DNA from: Ceratorhiza oryzae-sativae
Lineage: Eukaryota > Basidiomycota > Agaricomycetes > Cantharellales > Ceratobasidiaceae
Direction of reading: 5' to 3'
Length of the DNA stretch: 64,000 nt
Assembly (NCBI GenBank): GCA_030998015.1
Contig: JARWMV010000233.1
Location: 2,542,001-2,606,000, forward strand
Of this stretch, positions 24,064 through 35,310 are shown piece by piece. The translations under genes and the position numbers were made by a program. Below the pieces are notes generated by a model, which did not search any database, was not told where the DNA came from, and worked only from the letters and a program-made list of their open reading frames with translations. Position 1 is the first letter of the stretch. Each line of letters starts with the position of its first letter.

Positions 24064-24270
24064 TGTCATGACCCAATGTTGTGAGCACCATTTATTATAT
24101 TTTATTTTCATTTTTCATCTCTTATATTTTTCTCTAAGTTGATTTTATTCTATTTTTTACAATATATGTGTCACCACATTATGTAATGGTGCCACAGTGC
24201 TTATCTTGAGTATTTTCATCTCAGCTTGCTCTAACACTGTATTTGTCTCATCTCAGTTACTCTCTTGCAG
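24064..24270 (+). mobile_element. Solo LTR, family X, left part (inserted in gypsy copy 1)
   Basis: Begins TGTCATGACCC immediately after GTGGT. It is cut at 24270 by the LINE and resumes at 37645. The joined LTR is about 543 bp. The start and the AT-rich body resemble 16121-16645 and 63441-63962. Confidence 0.88.
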
Positions 24271-24916
24271 TTTTTTTTTTTTTTAAAATCAGATTTATTA
24301 TAGCCACTTCAAGGCTAGGCCTCATGTCACGGCTTCTAGCAGAACAGAACACAGAGAGGGGAGGGAGAGATACAACGGGTACTACTTGTCTAAACTCAAT
24401 ACTAACTGCTGTCACTAAAATAGACTACTGTAACTAAGTCTGAGACATATGGGGCAGGGCACAAAGAGGAAATGCACAAATTACAAACACAACAGGTCTG
24501 GGAAGCGGTGGGAGTGCTGGACATATTCCAGTAGCGCTGTATGACCAGGAATAGTAGAAAGGAGAAAAGAGAGAGAGAGGAAATTGTGCCCTCTGGAGGC
24601 CAGCATGTTTTGCCAGAGTGCAGCAAACTTCAGACACTGAAGTACAAAGTGCATGACTGTTTCTTCTGCTTCACTGCAGGCCTTGCAAGAAGACGAATCA
24701 ACAAGGTCAAGCAAGAAGAGGTGCTTCCCAAGCTGGATATGGCTGGTGGAGAGTCTGAAGAGGAGGCCAATTTGCGCTTGTGACCTTCCAGCTGTGAGCT
24801 TCAAGAATTCGGCTGGGACTACGGTTGGGAGCCTGCTTGATAATTTCTGGCCTGCTGGGTGGGACCCCCAGCCCTGCTCTGCATAGCTTGCATTTGCCTC
24901 CCTGGTAAGGAGTTTG

Positions 24917-25293
24917 TGTCAACGACGACAAGTCAGGCAACAAGGAAAATAGTAAGAAAATTAAAAGAACTTGTATTCGACGAGAGGTCAAGTTCTTGAG
25001 GAGTCCTCTGCAAACTTGACCTGGTTTATATACATAGTACAAGCCACATCATAACAAACAAGTCTGTACAGTGAGTCATGACAGATAAGAGATAGAAGCA
25101 GTAGAAGCAACTGCGGAACTGCGGAATTTCACATCAGAGTTGAAATACATCTTGGTTACCGGTCCGGAACATTCCCTGAGTCACATGACACAGATATACC
25201 ATAAAAGGCAAGTATGTTTTGAAGATGATCTCATAAAATGTAGTAAATCAAGAAAATATTGTAGAGTGGATGTATGCATGTCAGTTCGTGACA
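24917..25293 (-). repeat. 3' LTR of gypsy copy 2
   Basis: Plus-strand ends are TGTCAACGAC and GTTCGTGACA. 377 bp, about 97% identical to the 5' LTR at 31487-31863. The pol stop codon lies inside it. Confidence 0.95.
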
Positions 25294-28200
25294 CTTCCCC
25301 CCTTCAAGGCACGGGGGTCCTGGGGTGCCTTTGGATGTGACTTGACATAGTCGGCGATGAGTTCTGGTGCGTTCACCAGGTTGTCATAGGTTAACCATTG
25401 TCGCTCGTCATAGCCGAGCCACTTGACATAGTATTCGAAGATGTTAGATCTTTTGTTGTATTGTGACTTTATGATCTGTTCCACTTTGAACTCTTCTTCC
25501 CCTTCAGGAGTTACCACAGGTGGTGGTGGGGGAATCTGACGGCCATAGGGGTCATCTTTATGTTTGGTCAGGAGCAAAACATGAAATACTGGATGTATTT
25601 TCATGGTTACTGGCAAGTCCAGTTTGAAGGCATGAGTGCCGTGTTGTGTTACCACCTTGAATGGTCTGACTCTCTTGTGGACCAATTTCCTGGAGGCCTG
25701 TTGTGTGTGTATGTTCTTGGTGTCAAGCCAGACTTTGTCTCCCACCTTGATGACTTCTGGGGTCCAATGTTTCCAATCATAGTATTCTTTGGTCCTCTGG
25801 TTTGCTAGTTCCAGAGCAGCCTTGAGTTCGTCATGGCCCTTTTGAAGCCATTCTGCATGATTATCTGCTACAGGGAATTCCTGTTCCTCCTTGTCTCCAA
25901 CTGCCAGCCTTGGATGGAAACCGTAGTTTGCAAAGAACGGTGTTTTGCCAGTTGAGGCATTGACGCCATTGTTGTAGGCAAATTCGGCCAGAGGTAAGAG
26001 TGAAACCCAGTTGTCCTGCCAGTCTGATACGTAGTGTCTCAGGTACCCTTCTACTACTTGGTTGGCCCTTTCTGACTGGCCATCCGTTTGTGGGTGATAT
26101 GCTGTAGAGTAGGAGGGTTTTATGTGTAGCCGTTTATACAGGTGCCTTAGGAATTTGGATGCAAAGTTGGGGCCACGGTCTGAAATGGTTTTCCGTGGTA
26201 GTCCATGAAGTTTCCATATGTAGGTTAGGAACAAGTTTGCGCAGTCCATGGCGCTGGCCTCTGACTGACATGGGATAAAGTGGACCATTTTTGTTAGTCT
26301 GTCGACTACTGTAAATATAGCGTCGAACCCTTCTGACAGGGGTAGTCCTGTGATCAGATCGTAGGTGATTTCTTCCCAAGGTTTTTCTGGTGCTGGTATT
26401 GGGTTTAGGAGCCCTGGGGGAACCTGGTTGCTGTGCTTGCTCCTTATACAAGATTCACAATGTGTGACATATTCGTTGACTGATTTTCTCATTGATGACC
26501 ATGTATATTTGCAGTTTAGCAATTTGTATGTTCTGAACTGTCCTGGGTGTCCTGCAGCTGGGTTGTCATGACGGCTTTCCATGATCAGCTTGCGAAGTTC
26601 TTTGTTGTTTGGGACATAGATTCTGCCCTTGTATCATAGAAGTCCTTCATCCCATTCCCAATTTTTGACTTTCTCATTGTCGTCTAGGGCTTTTAGCACC
26701 TTTGACAGGTGCTTGTCCCCTGGGATAGCATCCCTAATGAGTTGTTCCAGGTCATGGTCTGGTGTGATTGCTTGTAGCTGCAGAGATTTTAATTCCAAAA
26801 ATTGGTTTTGTGCCAGCAGAGCTTGGCTCTCACCCCCCTCTTTAGGGATGTGCCTTGACAGCCTAGAGAGTATGTGTGCCTGGCCGTTCTTTGCCCCCTC
26901 GATGTATAGAATTTTGAATTCAAACCTGGACAGGAACTCGTGCCATCGTGTGACTCAGCCATTCAGTGGCCGGTTTGTCTTCCAATATTTCAGATTCTTG
27001 TGGTCACAGACAATATTTACTGGGTGTTCAGCCCCTTCTAGTAGGTGACGCCAGTGTTTGAGGGCTTTTATAATTGCCAGCATTTCTTTGTTGTAGATAT
27101 CATAGTTTCTTTCTGCTGGGACCATTGCTTTGGAATAGTAGGAGATTGGGTGAAGCATTCCGTCTTCTCCATATTGCAATAAAACAGCACCTGTGGCATA
27201 GCCTGAGGCGTCTGTTTCTAAGATAAATGGTTTGCTGGGTTCTGGCTGAATTAGGAGGGGTGCTTCTTTCAATTTCTGCTTTAGCAAATTCCACACCTGA
27301 TCCCTTTCTTCTGTCCATTCCCACTTTGTGTCCTTTTTGACAAGTTCGTAGAGACATTTTGTGATTTTTGAGAAGTCTTTTATGAAGTGCCTTAACCAGT
27401 TTGCAAACCCCAACCCTTCCAGGACTTCGGTTGGGTTTGTAGGGGTTGGCCATTCAACAGCCTTTTCGACCTTGGCCAGGTCTACTTTAATCCCTTGGGG
27501 GGTTACTACTATTCCCAGGTAGTCCACTTCAGTGACGTCAAAAACGCATTTCTCCAGGGCGCAGTATAGACCAGCCTTTTGAAGCTGGCACAGGACTTCT
27601 CTGACATGTTCGTCGTGTTCTTCCTGGTTTTTTGAGAATACTAATATGTCGTCCATGTAAATTACAATGTAAATGCCTTCGATGTCCTGGAATTCCTCTC
27701 AGATCATGGCCATGAAGGTTCCTGGTGCATTCTTTTGACCAAATTGCATGACTAGGGGCTCATACAGCCTGTATTTGGTCTTGAAAGCGGCCTTCCATTC
27801 GTCTCCTTCCCAAATTCATATGAGGTTGAAACCCCACTTTAGGTCAAACTTGGTGAATATCTTTGCCCCACGCAAAGTTTCCACAATATCATTGATGTGT
27901 GGGAGCGGATACACATTGGAGACAGTCATTTCGTTTAGCCGCCGGTAGTCAATGCACATGCGTAGCTTCCCATTCTTCTTTTTGACAAATATGACTGGAG
28001 ATGCCATTGGTGACCTTGAGGGTCTGATATGCCCTGCTTTCAGTTGGCAATCCAAGGTTTTGCGCAATTCTGCATCTTCCTTGACACCCACACTATATAT
28101 GGGGCCATGCCTTGGCTTGGCGTCTGGTTTTAAATCTATTTCCATATCCCACTTTCTATGGGGTGGTAGTGGTTGGACGTCGTCTTCTTCAGCGAATATT

Positions 28201-28811
28201 TTCTGGAATTCTTTATATTTTGTTGGGAGTAAGTCTAAGGAGTCCAGCTGAAGCTCCTTAGGTTCATTTGCATGCACATGCAAGGGTTTTGTGATGCAAT
28301 GCTTCAGGCATATTGGCAAGTTGAACTTCATGTCTTTTCCATCCCAATCAATGTTGGGGTTATGGAATTTGAGCCATGACATGCCCAGGACTAAATCGTT
28401 TTTGCCAACGTTCACAACGTAGGCACTGAGGATTTCTCGGTGCTCTTGAATGCACAGCTCAAAGGTGCAGTAGTGGGTCACCGACCCAGAGTCTATCTCC
28501 CTTCCATCGATTACCCTCAGTTTCTTGGGTGTTTTTAGGGCAACGGTAGGAATACGGTATTGTTTAACCAAATCTTCATGTATAAATACTGACGTGGCCC
28601 CTGAGTCAATCATGGCCCATCCGTTGAATTTTTTCATGTTATATGCAGACTTGTGTTTGGGGGTTATGCGCAGAGGGAATGCATGAAAGAAAAACTGTAG
28701 TTGTGATTGGTTTCCTAACAACATACATTCCATTTCCATATTTTCATTTTCATTATGCGCATTTTGTAATATAGCGCCCAAGACCGCCCCCCTGGCACGG
28801 TTTGAGCTCAT
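25281..28811 (-). pseudogene. pol of gypsy copy 2
   Basis: One frame of 1177 codons from ATG 28811, overlapping the gag stop as ATGA. Protease (MIDSGAT), RT (VIYMDDILVFS, intact YMDD), RNase H (TDASGYATG), integrase (HPQTDGQSERANQ) and chromodomain (FEYYVKWLGYDERQWLTYDNL). Only four codons break it, all TGA: 27816-27818, 27699-27701, 26955-26957 and 26634-26636. At the second and third copy 1 has CAA, as expected if both came from CGA. The fourth is TGA in both copies. Confidence 0.92.
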
Positions 28812-30199
28812 TCTTTTACCGACTCATCGTTGGTCGTTTCTACATCCTCAACTGCTGCCTCGTATCCTGACATTTTGGCTGAAGGGCATTTGGCGGCAAT
28901 GTGGCCACACCCTCCACAGTTGTAACAGGTGTTTGTACCCTTCCCTTTTCCTGCACTATCCAGATCCATTGCATCTGGGTCTTTTGCCTTGGGGGCCACT
29001 GGCGGATGGTTATCCTTCTTTATGTCCTTGAAGGACTCTTGTATGTTGGCATTACTGCCATTGTAACAGACGGTTGGAACCGTGAAGCCCTTTGCATTGG
29101 GGCCAATGGCTATGATTTGACCTTTTACAGCCCTGCCGTCTTTAATCTTGTATATGCGTTCCCCATTCTTGAATTTCTCCTTTTGGGGAGCGCTTTGGGG
29201 GTTATTTGTGGGCCTGCTAGTCGAGGCATTGTTGCTGCTGGACTTATTACCCCCATGAGATGTCCTCTTGCTACCAAAGGAAATGAGGTGGCAGTCAATT
29301 TCCAGGGCCCGCTGTGTGAGCTGGGCAAATGTCTTTGTGCAGGGATCATAGTTTTGGGCCACCATGCTATCTGTTACGTCTGATGACAGACCATCATAGA
29401 ACTGATCACACATGGCAGCATCATTGTAGTTGAGGCCTGTGGAATATAAGTTGAATAGGGTGAGGTAGTCCTGAACCGTCTTGGATTGTTTCAGCTTCCG
29501 CCACTCGTCGCGGTTATTTTCGGTGCGGTTTAGGTCCCCATATCGGGTAGTAAACTCTTGCCAGAATAAATTGGCATTGTGAAGCCAGGGGATCACAGTT
29601 CCAGGGTTGAGAATTTCGAATTCTTCGTACAAGTTAACCCATTCAGCTGCTGACCCTTCAAGATAAGAGGTGATGAAGGCGACCACTTGGTCAGCCGAGT
29701 GCCCACTCATGTTTGTATTGATATATCAGGCGCATGCAATTCTAAATGAGATGGCGTCTTCCTGTTTTGTGCCATCAAATTTTTGAGGGGCGGCCATCTT
29801 AACTTTTGCGGTCGACCCTCCAGAGGGAGCAGGTGCTGTTGGTTGTGGTTGAACTGTACCAGTGGGAGCTAGTACTTGAGCAGCACCTGAGCCACCCATG
29901 GAGGTGTTGATTTGCGCCTCAATGCGCGTGATAGTAGTTTGGAGAATGGCTAACATTCCCACTAGGTTGTTGACATTGGTGGCTAGTCCGGCCACATCCG
30001 CATCTATTTTTGTCTGATTTGTGGTAAGTTTGGCCTCAAGTGAATCTGTGTAGGTTTTATTATTGTGTTCGACGTCCCCAATATCATTTTGGAGGTTATT
30101 GGTTTGCTCTCGAAGTTAGTCCATTGATCGAAGCATATAGATGACCTTATCTTCATCAGACATATTCGCCCAAGCAGGGGCAGGAGGTTGAGACACCAT
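28808..30199 (-). pseudogene. gag of gypsy copy 2
   Basis: ATG at 30199. A coiled N-terminus, the core (SYLEGSAAEWVN) and a CCHC knuckle (CYNCGGCGHIAAKC). Stops are TAA at 30116-30118 (AAA in copy 1) and TGA at 29726-29728 (also TGA in copy 1). The gag terminator at 28808-28810 overlaps the pol ATG. Confidence 0.88.
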
Positions 30200-30410
30200 T
30201 TCAGAGAAGGTTTGATAAAATTTTTAAAGGCGACGGAGACAGTAAGGAAGTACAGGGAATTGGGAATTGTTTTGGTAATATAGGATTTCTTTCCCCCACA
30301 CGAGTCTATAAATTTCAAAGTTTCTGATCCCCGCAAACCTTAGCCAGGTATCATCCAAGTCCCAACTTTTGGTGTCTTGGCAACGGTATGGGCACTCCAC
30401 CCTCTTTAAT

Positions 30411-31230
30411 TTAGTTTGATCCTGCAGGAGTGTTTCCTTGGGGAGGATTGGTTTGGGCTGCCGGAAGGGGTGTTTCTTCCTGAATTGGCAAGCCCGTGCC
30501 ACTTAGAAAGGTGGGGTGAGGAAGGTCTGACGGCGTTGATAAGACAGGGAAGGCGTACTTGTGGGGTTCAACTGTTTCTTGGACTATAGCTTCTAGTCTG
30601 AGATGGTCTTGGAGGAGGGATAGGTAGTCCTCCTGGTGTTCGCGCAAACGCTCGGTTAAGTATGCGCAACGGGCCTCGGCTTCGTGAAGTTTTTCAAGGG
30701 TTTCTTCGTACTTGTTCTGGTAGTAACGGTACCTGTCTTGGAAGTTTTTGATAGTGTTTAACAGGTGACGAAGAAGCTGTTGACCGAGGTTCTCCAGCTT
30801 ATAGCTGGTTGTGGGGGATGGTGTAGTAATAAAGGAATTTGTCCTTCTTAGGACAGTAAGGGCAGCGCGCTGGGAAGGTGGCTCCATTTGCCTGATGGCA
30901 GATTTTGCACTCAGGGGCACCTGGCTTGGTGACAAAGGCTTGTTGGGCATGTCCGACTCTCTGAGGGCAGACTTTGATGATTACTACTCGGTTGAAATCG
31001 ATGTGCCCAGCTTCTTCAAGGATACTTTCAACCGAGTTGAGGGTGAAACAGTGGATCAACAGGTGTCCGAACCACCCGCACAGATGGCAGCGCTGGTCTT
31101 CTGTAAAAGGTTGTGCCACTTGAGGGCTGTGCGTTCCGTCAGAGACGTACTTGAGCAAGAGCAAGATAAAAGAGAAAAATAGACCCTTTCCCAAGTCTAT
31201 TGGAATAGGAAGGTGACCTCCGTTGCTCAA
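30411..31230 (-). CDS. Extra region before gag: zinc fingers and coiled coil (copy 2)
   Basis: Frame a (31230-30799) holds a CCHC knuckle (CHLCGWFGHLLIHC) and CKIC...CPYC. It has no internal ATG before the knuckle. Frame b (30950-30411), in the +1 frame and with an ATG at 30950, overlaps it by 152 nt and encodes a Leu-rich, charged, probable coiled coil (YEETLEKLHEAEARCAYLTE) with no internal stop. Standard Ty3/gypsy elements have no such ORF before gag. It may be an accessory nucleic-acid-binding protein or an unusual gag extension, possibly joined by splicing or a +1 shift. No function is assigned. Confidence 0.55.
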
Positions 31231-31469
31231 CTACTTAAGGGCAATGAGCGACCCCACCTCTTGTTGACAAAAGAGATTAGAGAACCGAAGCTTGTTACAA
31301 CGTGTGAGGGACCTGGCTATGCAAGGTTTCACAGAGGCGCGTATGGGGCAACGATATCTTGTGGCTGTGGGTAGGTGGAGTGGGATTGGGGAAGGCAACA
31401 GGGAGTTATCTCAAGACAACGCTGACAGCGTTCCAAAAGTATCCCAGACGACACTGAGACTTACAATTG

Positions 31470-31484
31470 TCAAGAACTTGACCT
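31470..31484 (-). promoter_or_regulatory. Self-priming primer-binding site, gypsy copy 2
   Basis: AGGTCAAGTTCTTGA on the minus strand, 2 nt from the LTR edge, is the exact 15-nt reverse complement of TCAAGAACTTGACCT within the 5' LTR (31555-31569). Same arrangement as in copy 1. Confidence 0.78.
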
Positions 31485-31486
31485 GA

Positions 31487-31863
31487 TGTTGACAATGACA
31501 AGTCAGGCAACAAGGAAAATAGTAAGAAAATTAAAAGAACTTGTATTTGACGAGAGGTCAAGTTCTTGAGGAGTCCTCTGCAAACTTGACCTGGTTTATA
31601 TACATAGTACAAGCCACATCATAACAAACAAGTCCGTACAGTGAGTCACAACAGATAAGAGATAGAAGCAGTAGAAGCGACTGCGGAACTGCGGAATTTC
31701 ACATCAGAGTTGAAATACATCTCGGTTACCGGTCCGGAACATTCCCTGAGTCACATGACACAGATATACCATAAAAGGCAAGTATGTTTTGAAGATGATC
31801 TCATAAAATGTAGTAAATCAAGAAAATATTGTAGAGTGGATGTATGCATGTCAGTTTGTGACA
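31487..31863 (-). repeat. 5' LTR of gypsy copy 2
   Basis: Plus-strand ends are TGTTGACAAT and GTTTGTGACA. 377 bp. On the minus strand it carries a TATATAAACC promoter-like box and the RNA 5' segment that pairs with the primer site. Confidence 0.95.
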
Positions 31864-34800
31864 GTTTGGCTAGATGTCTTGTAATTCATTGCCAGTAGGT
31901 GCAGAGTGGCTTGGGGATGAGGTCCTGTCTGTATGTCTTGCCTCTTGCTGCCAGTCTAGCTTCTTTGTCCACGAGCACGTTGCCTAGGATGTTCTTGTGT
32001 GCCAGGCACCACTTCAGGCTGAGTCTCAAGCAATCACTTCTGCGTCGAATCTTCTCTGCAAGCATCCTAATAGGGCGAACCAGGGACTTGGGGGCACCTG
32101 AGGCAGCCCCTTCCACACAGGCTATGGCCAGCTGCAAGACACTATACACCACTGCCTCCTCTATGACTTGTAGCCAGTGCACTTGCTGTAGAGCTAGCCA
32201 GATGCCTGCAAGTTCAGCCTCTAGTACTGTAACCCAATCTTGGTCTCCTAGCCTAACCCCTGACCAGGCTCAGGTGCTGTCATGAACTCTGAGGATTGCT
32301 GCTGCTCCGGTTCCCTCCTTACATCTTGTGCTGTCTGCAAAGACTTTGGTTCTGGCATGGTCTGTCTGGGTCTCCATGATGGCCGTACTGGCACTGGGGA
32401 AGTAGTTTCTTGGGACAGTGAGGGGCAGGATCAGGGAACGCTTGAAGGTCCATTGCTCTACATTGCAGGGGATGCCTTGCGCGTATCTGAGGATGACATG
32501 CAGTGGAGATGGATGAGCTTTTTGATTGACCTGGAGGACATGATCTATGTCTTTTTGGAGTGGGTGTCCATCTGGAGCTGAGATTAGGCGTAACGCTGAG
32601 TGCTGGCACACTTTGTTTAGGAGGTATTGGATGGGGAGAAGCAAAGCAAACACGTTGAGGTGTGGGAGTGGTGTGGATCTCATGATGCCCAGGATGGTTC
32701 ACACCACCGCAGACTGAATACCAGATAGGCAATTTGCAAACCTGACTGAGCCAGACGCCCTGGGCTTGTTGGCCATAGGGGGCTTGATTGGCAAAAACCA
32801 GATATCAGCTGTGTATGTGAATCTTGGGACTGCGACACTGAGATAGAGCTTCCTGACAAGTCTGGGTGGAGTACTGTATGACATATGTGCAATTCTGCCA
32901 AGCTGGGAGGTCCACTGGATGCCCTTGGCTAGGGCTTTGGTGCACTGCTCCTTGAATCTGAGCTGCTGGTCTAGGATCACTCCAAGGAGAGTGTGGTGCA
33001 GAACCATAGGGATGTCCTGCAAGCCTACCGTGAGCTTGGGGGCGGTGATCCTTTTCCTCATGAAATGAATAAGCCCAGTCTTGTCCAGCTTGAATGTTGA
33101 GTTATGTGACTTAGACCAGTCAAGGGCTCCTCCACGTCTTGTCATGATGTCTAGAAGCTTTGCGTTGTTGTCCTCCACTGAATGACCACAGACCAAGAAT
33201 GTGATATTGTTGATATAAGCAATGCAGAGCTCCTTCTTGGCAGACTTGACTACCCTGACTAGTGGCAAGTTGTAAAAGAGGTAGAACACTACTGAAAGGG
33301 GGCAGCCCTGCTTGATTCCATTCAGGATGGGGAGCAGGCTCGACTTGTAGTCATCAAAGGAGAGGCATGTAGTTCGTCTGTCTAACTTGGTGAGCATCCA
33401 ATTGACATACGTGCAGGGGACTCCCAGTTGCTTCATGTTCTCTGCTAGCCTATACAGGTTTGCGTGAGGGAAGGCACTTTTGACGTCTAGGAAGAGCACT
33501 GACGCGATTTTGTTCCTAGCCCAGGCATCCTTGATATGCTTGATCAGCAAGTGTAGCACATCCATTGTAGTTCTCCCTGGTCTACCTCCAAAATGGTGCG
33601 CTGGAAGCCATCCATGTTTTTCAGTGAGCAAGTTGAGTCTCTTAGCCACGCAGGACGAGAGGATCTTCCCCACCACGTTTAGTAGTGCAATTGGCCTGTA
33701 CGCTTTTGCCACCAAGTAGTCCGGTTTTCCTGGCTTCCTGAGCATGACCGTGCACAAGTGTCTCCAAGTTGTAGGGTAGAGACCATCCCTCAACAAGGCG
33801 ACAAAGATTTTGTGCAAAATCGGTGCAATTAGGTCCACCGTCTCAATGTAGACACACGCTGGAATGCCATCTGGGCCTGGTGCTGAGTGCAGTTTCATTT
33901 CCAGGATAGCCTTGCAAACTTCCTGGAGGGTGAGCTCCAGGAGATCCTTGACTGGCTTGGTCCTCATGGCCAGGGCATCGCTTGGTAGGGGTGGCTGGGG
34001 AAAGAAGTTGTCCAACAAGACTTTGCTCTTAGAATTGTTGTCCCTAGCAATCTCTGTGGTTCCCGAGGAGGACTGGAACTTTAGATTTGGGATGCAGGCT
34101 CTCCCGCCATCTCCCTGTCCCCCACTGATGTATTTGCCTGCAGACCAGATAGTTTCCTCATCAAGGCTTTCCAGGTAGTCCTCCCAGTGCTTCTGTTTAG
34201 TGTCCCGCTTAGCCTGAGTATAGGAGTTCCAGGTCACCTTGAACAGCATGTGGATCAGGTCAGAGGGGTTCTTTCTGGCAGCATATGAGTGTTTGGCCAA
34301 ATCCTTTACTCGGCAATGGAAGCCTGTGAGCTCTGAGTTCCACCAACACTTGACCTGTGGGCATAGGCACAGTTTGGGCACAGCTTTCTCAATGGCTCTT
34401 GTGATGGCTGCTTCAACCTTGGATGTTCTCTGATCGAGTGCCTCTTGTGTTGCTAGGTTCACGGTTGCCTCTAGGGTCTGGAGTTCCTCCTTGAGTGCCT
34501 TCTGGAGTGAGGGTCTGTCCATGCTCTTGAAATTCCAGCAGTCTGCCTGGAGAGTACAGGTGGGCTCTAGCTTCAGCTCAGTGTAGATTGGTAGGTGGTC
34601 TGTCTTGTCAGGGCGTCTAGCAGCAATAACATTGCAGGTAACCAGGCTGTCTAGGATGGTATAGGAAAGGAACACATTATCCGGACAGGTGTAGTTATCC
34701 AAGCTGTGAGCCTGAAGCGACAGGATGTCCTTGGGTAGGGCCATGTCTAGGTCGTGTTTGGAGACTAGATCCAGCAGAGGTTGAGCAAGCGCAAGGTTGG

Positions 34801-35310
34801 TGTTGGTAAAGAGGTGGGTGTTCCTCTCTTTGTCCCAAAGTGGGTGGTGTCGGTTGAAGTCCCCTAGAAGGACAATCGACTCCTCTGGGAGCCAGCTCTT
34901 CAGGAGGGCCTCGACATGCGGTAGCAACAAGTTTTTGTTGCATGGATTGTACACATTAATGATAAGAACACGGCTGAGCTTGGTGGACACCCTAATTGCT
35001 GTGACGTCGGCACTGTTACAGGTCACTTGCTCCCAGCCATTGGTAGAGAGGGAGGGGCTGACAGCAATGAAGGAATGGGTGCGGGGGGCTCCATTAAGTC
35101 CGTGGACTGAGGGGTATACTGAGGTCCAGCCTACTGGTGGTCAGGAGTTTCCCAAGGGGTCTATGTATGGCTCTTGGATTGCAAGAATAGTGCCTGCACA
35201 AATCACTGGGTCATGTGTAAATGAGATCTGGGCATCTGGGGACTTGTTGACATTGAGCTGCCAAATGGACAGGGACGCGCTATCTAGGTCTTCAGGCTGC
35301 AGTGTCTTCC

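Larger units (their letters stand above)
24917..31863 (-). mobile_element. Tf2-like Ty3/gypsy chromovirus copy 2 (innermost insertion)
   Basis: Full-length, 6947 bp, flanked by GTTTG (24912-24916 and 31864-31868). The 377-bp LTRs differ at 11 sites, all transitions. It has the same gene order as copy 1 but keeps many CpG sites and has no frameshift in gag or pol. Six in-frame stops (five TGA, one TAA) still make it non-functional. It lies in the LINE ORF2, in the same orientation. Confidence 0.96.
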
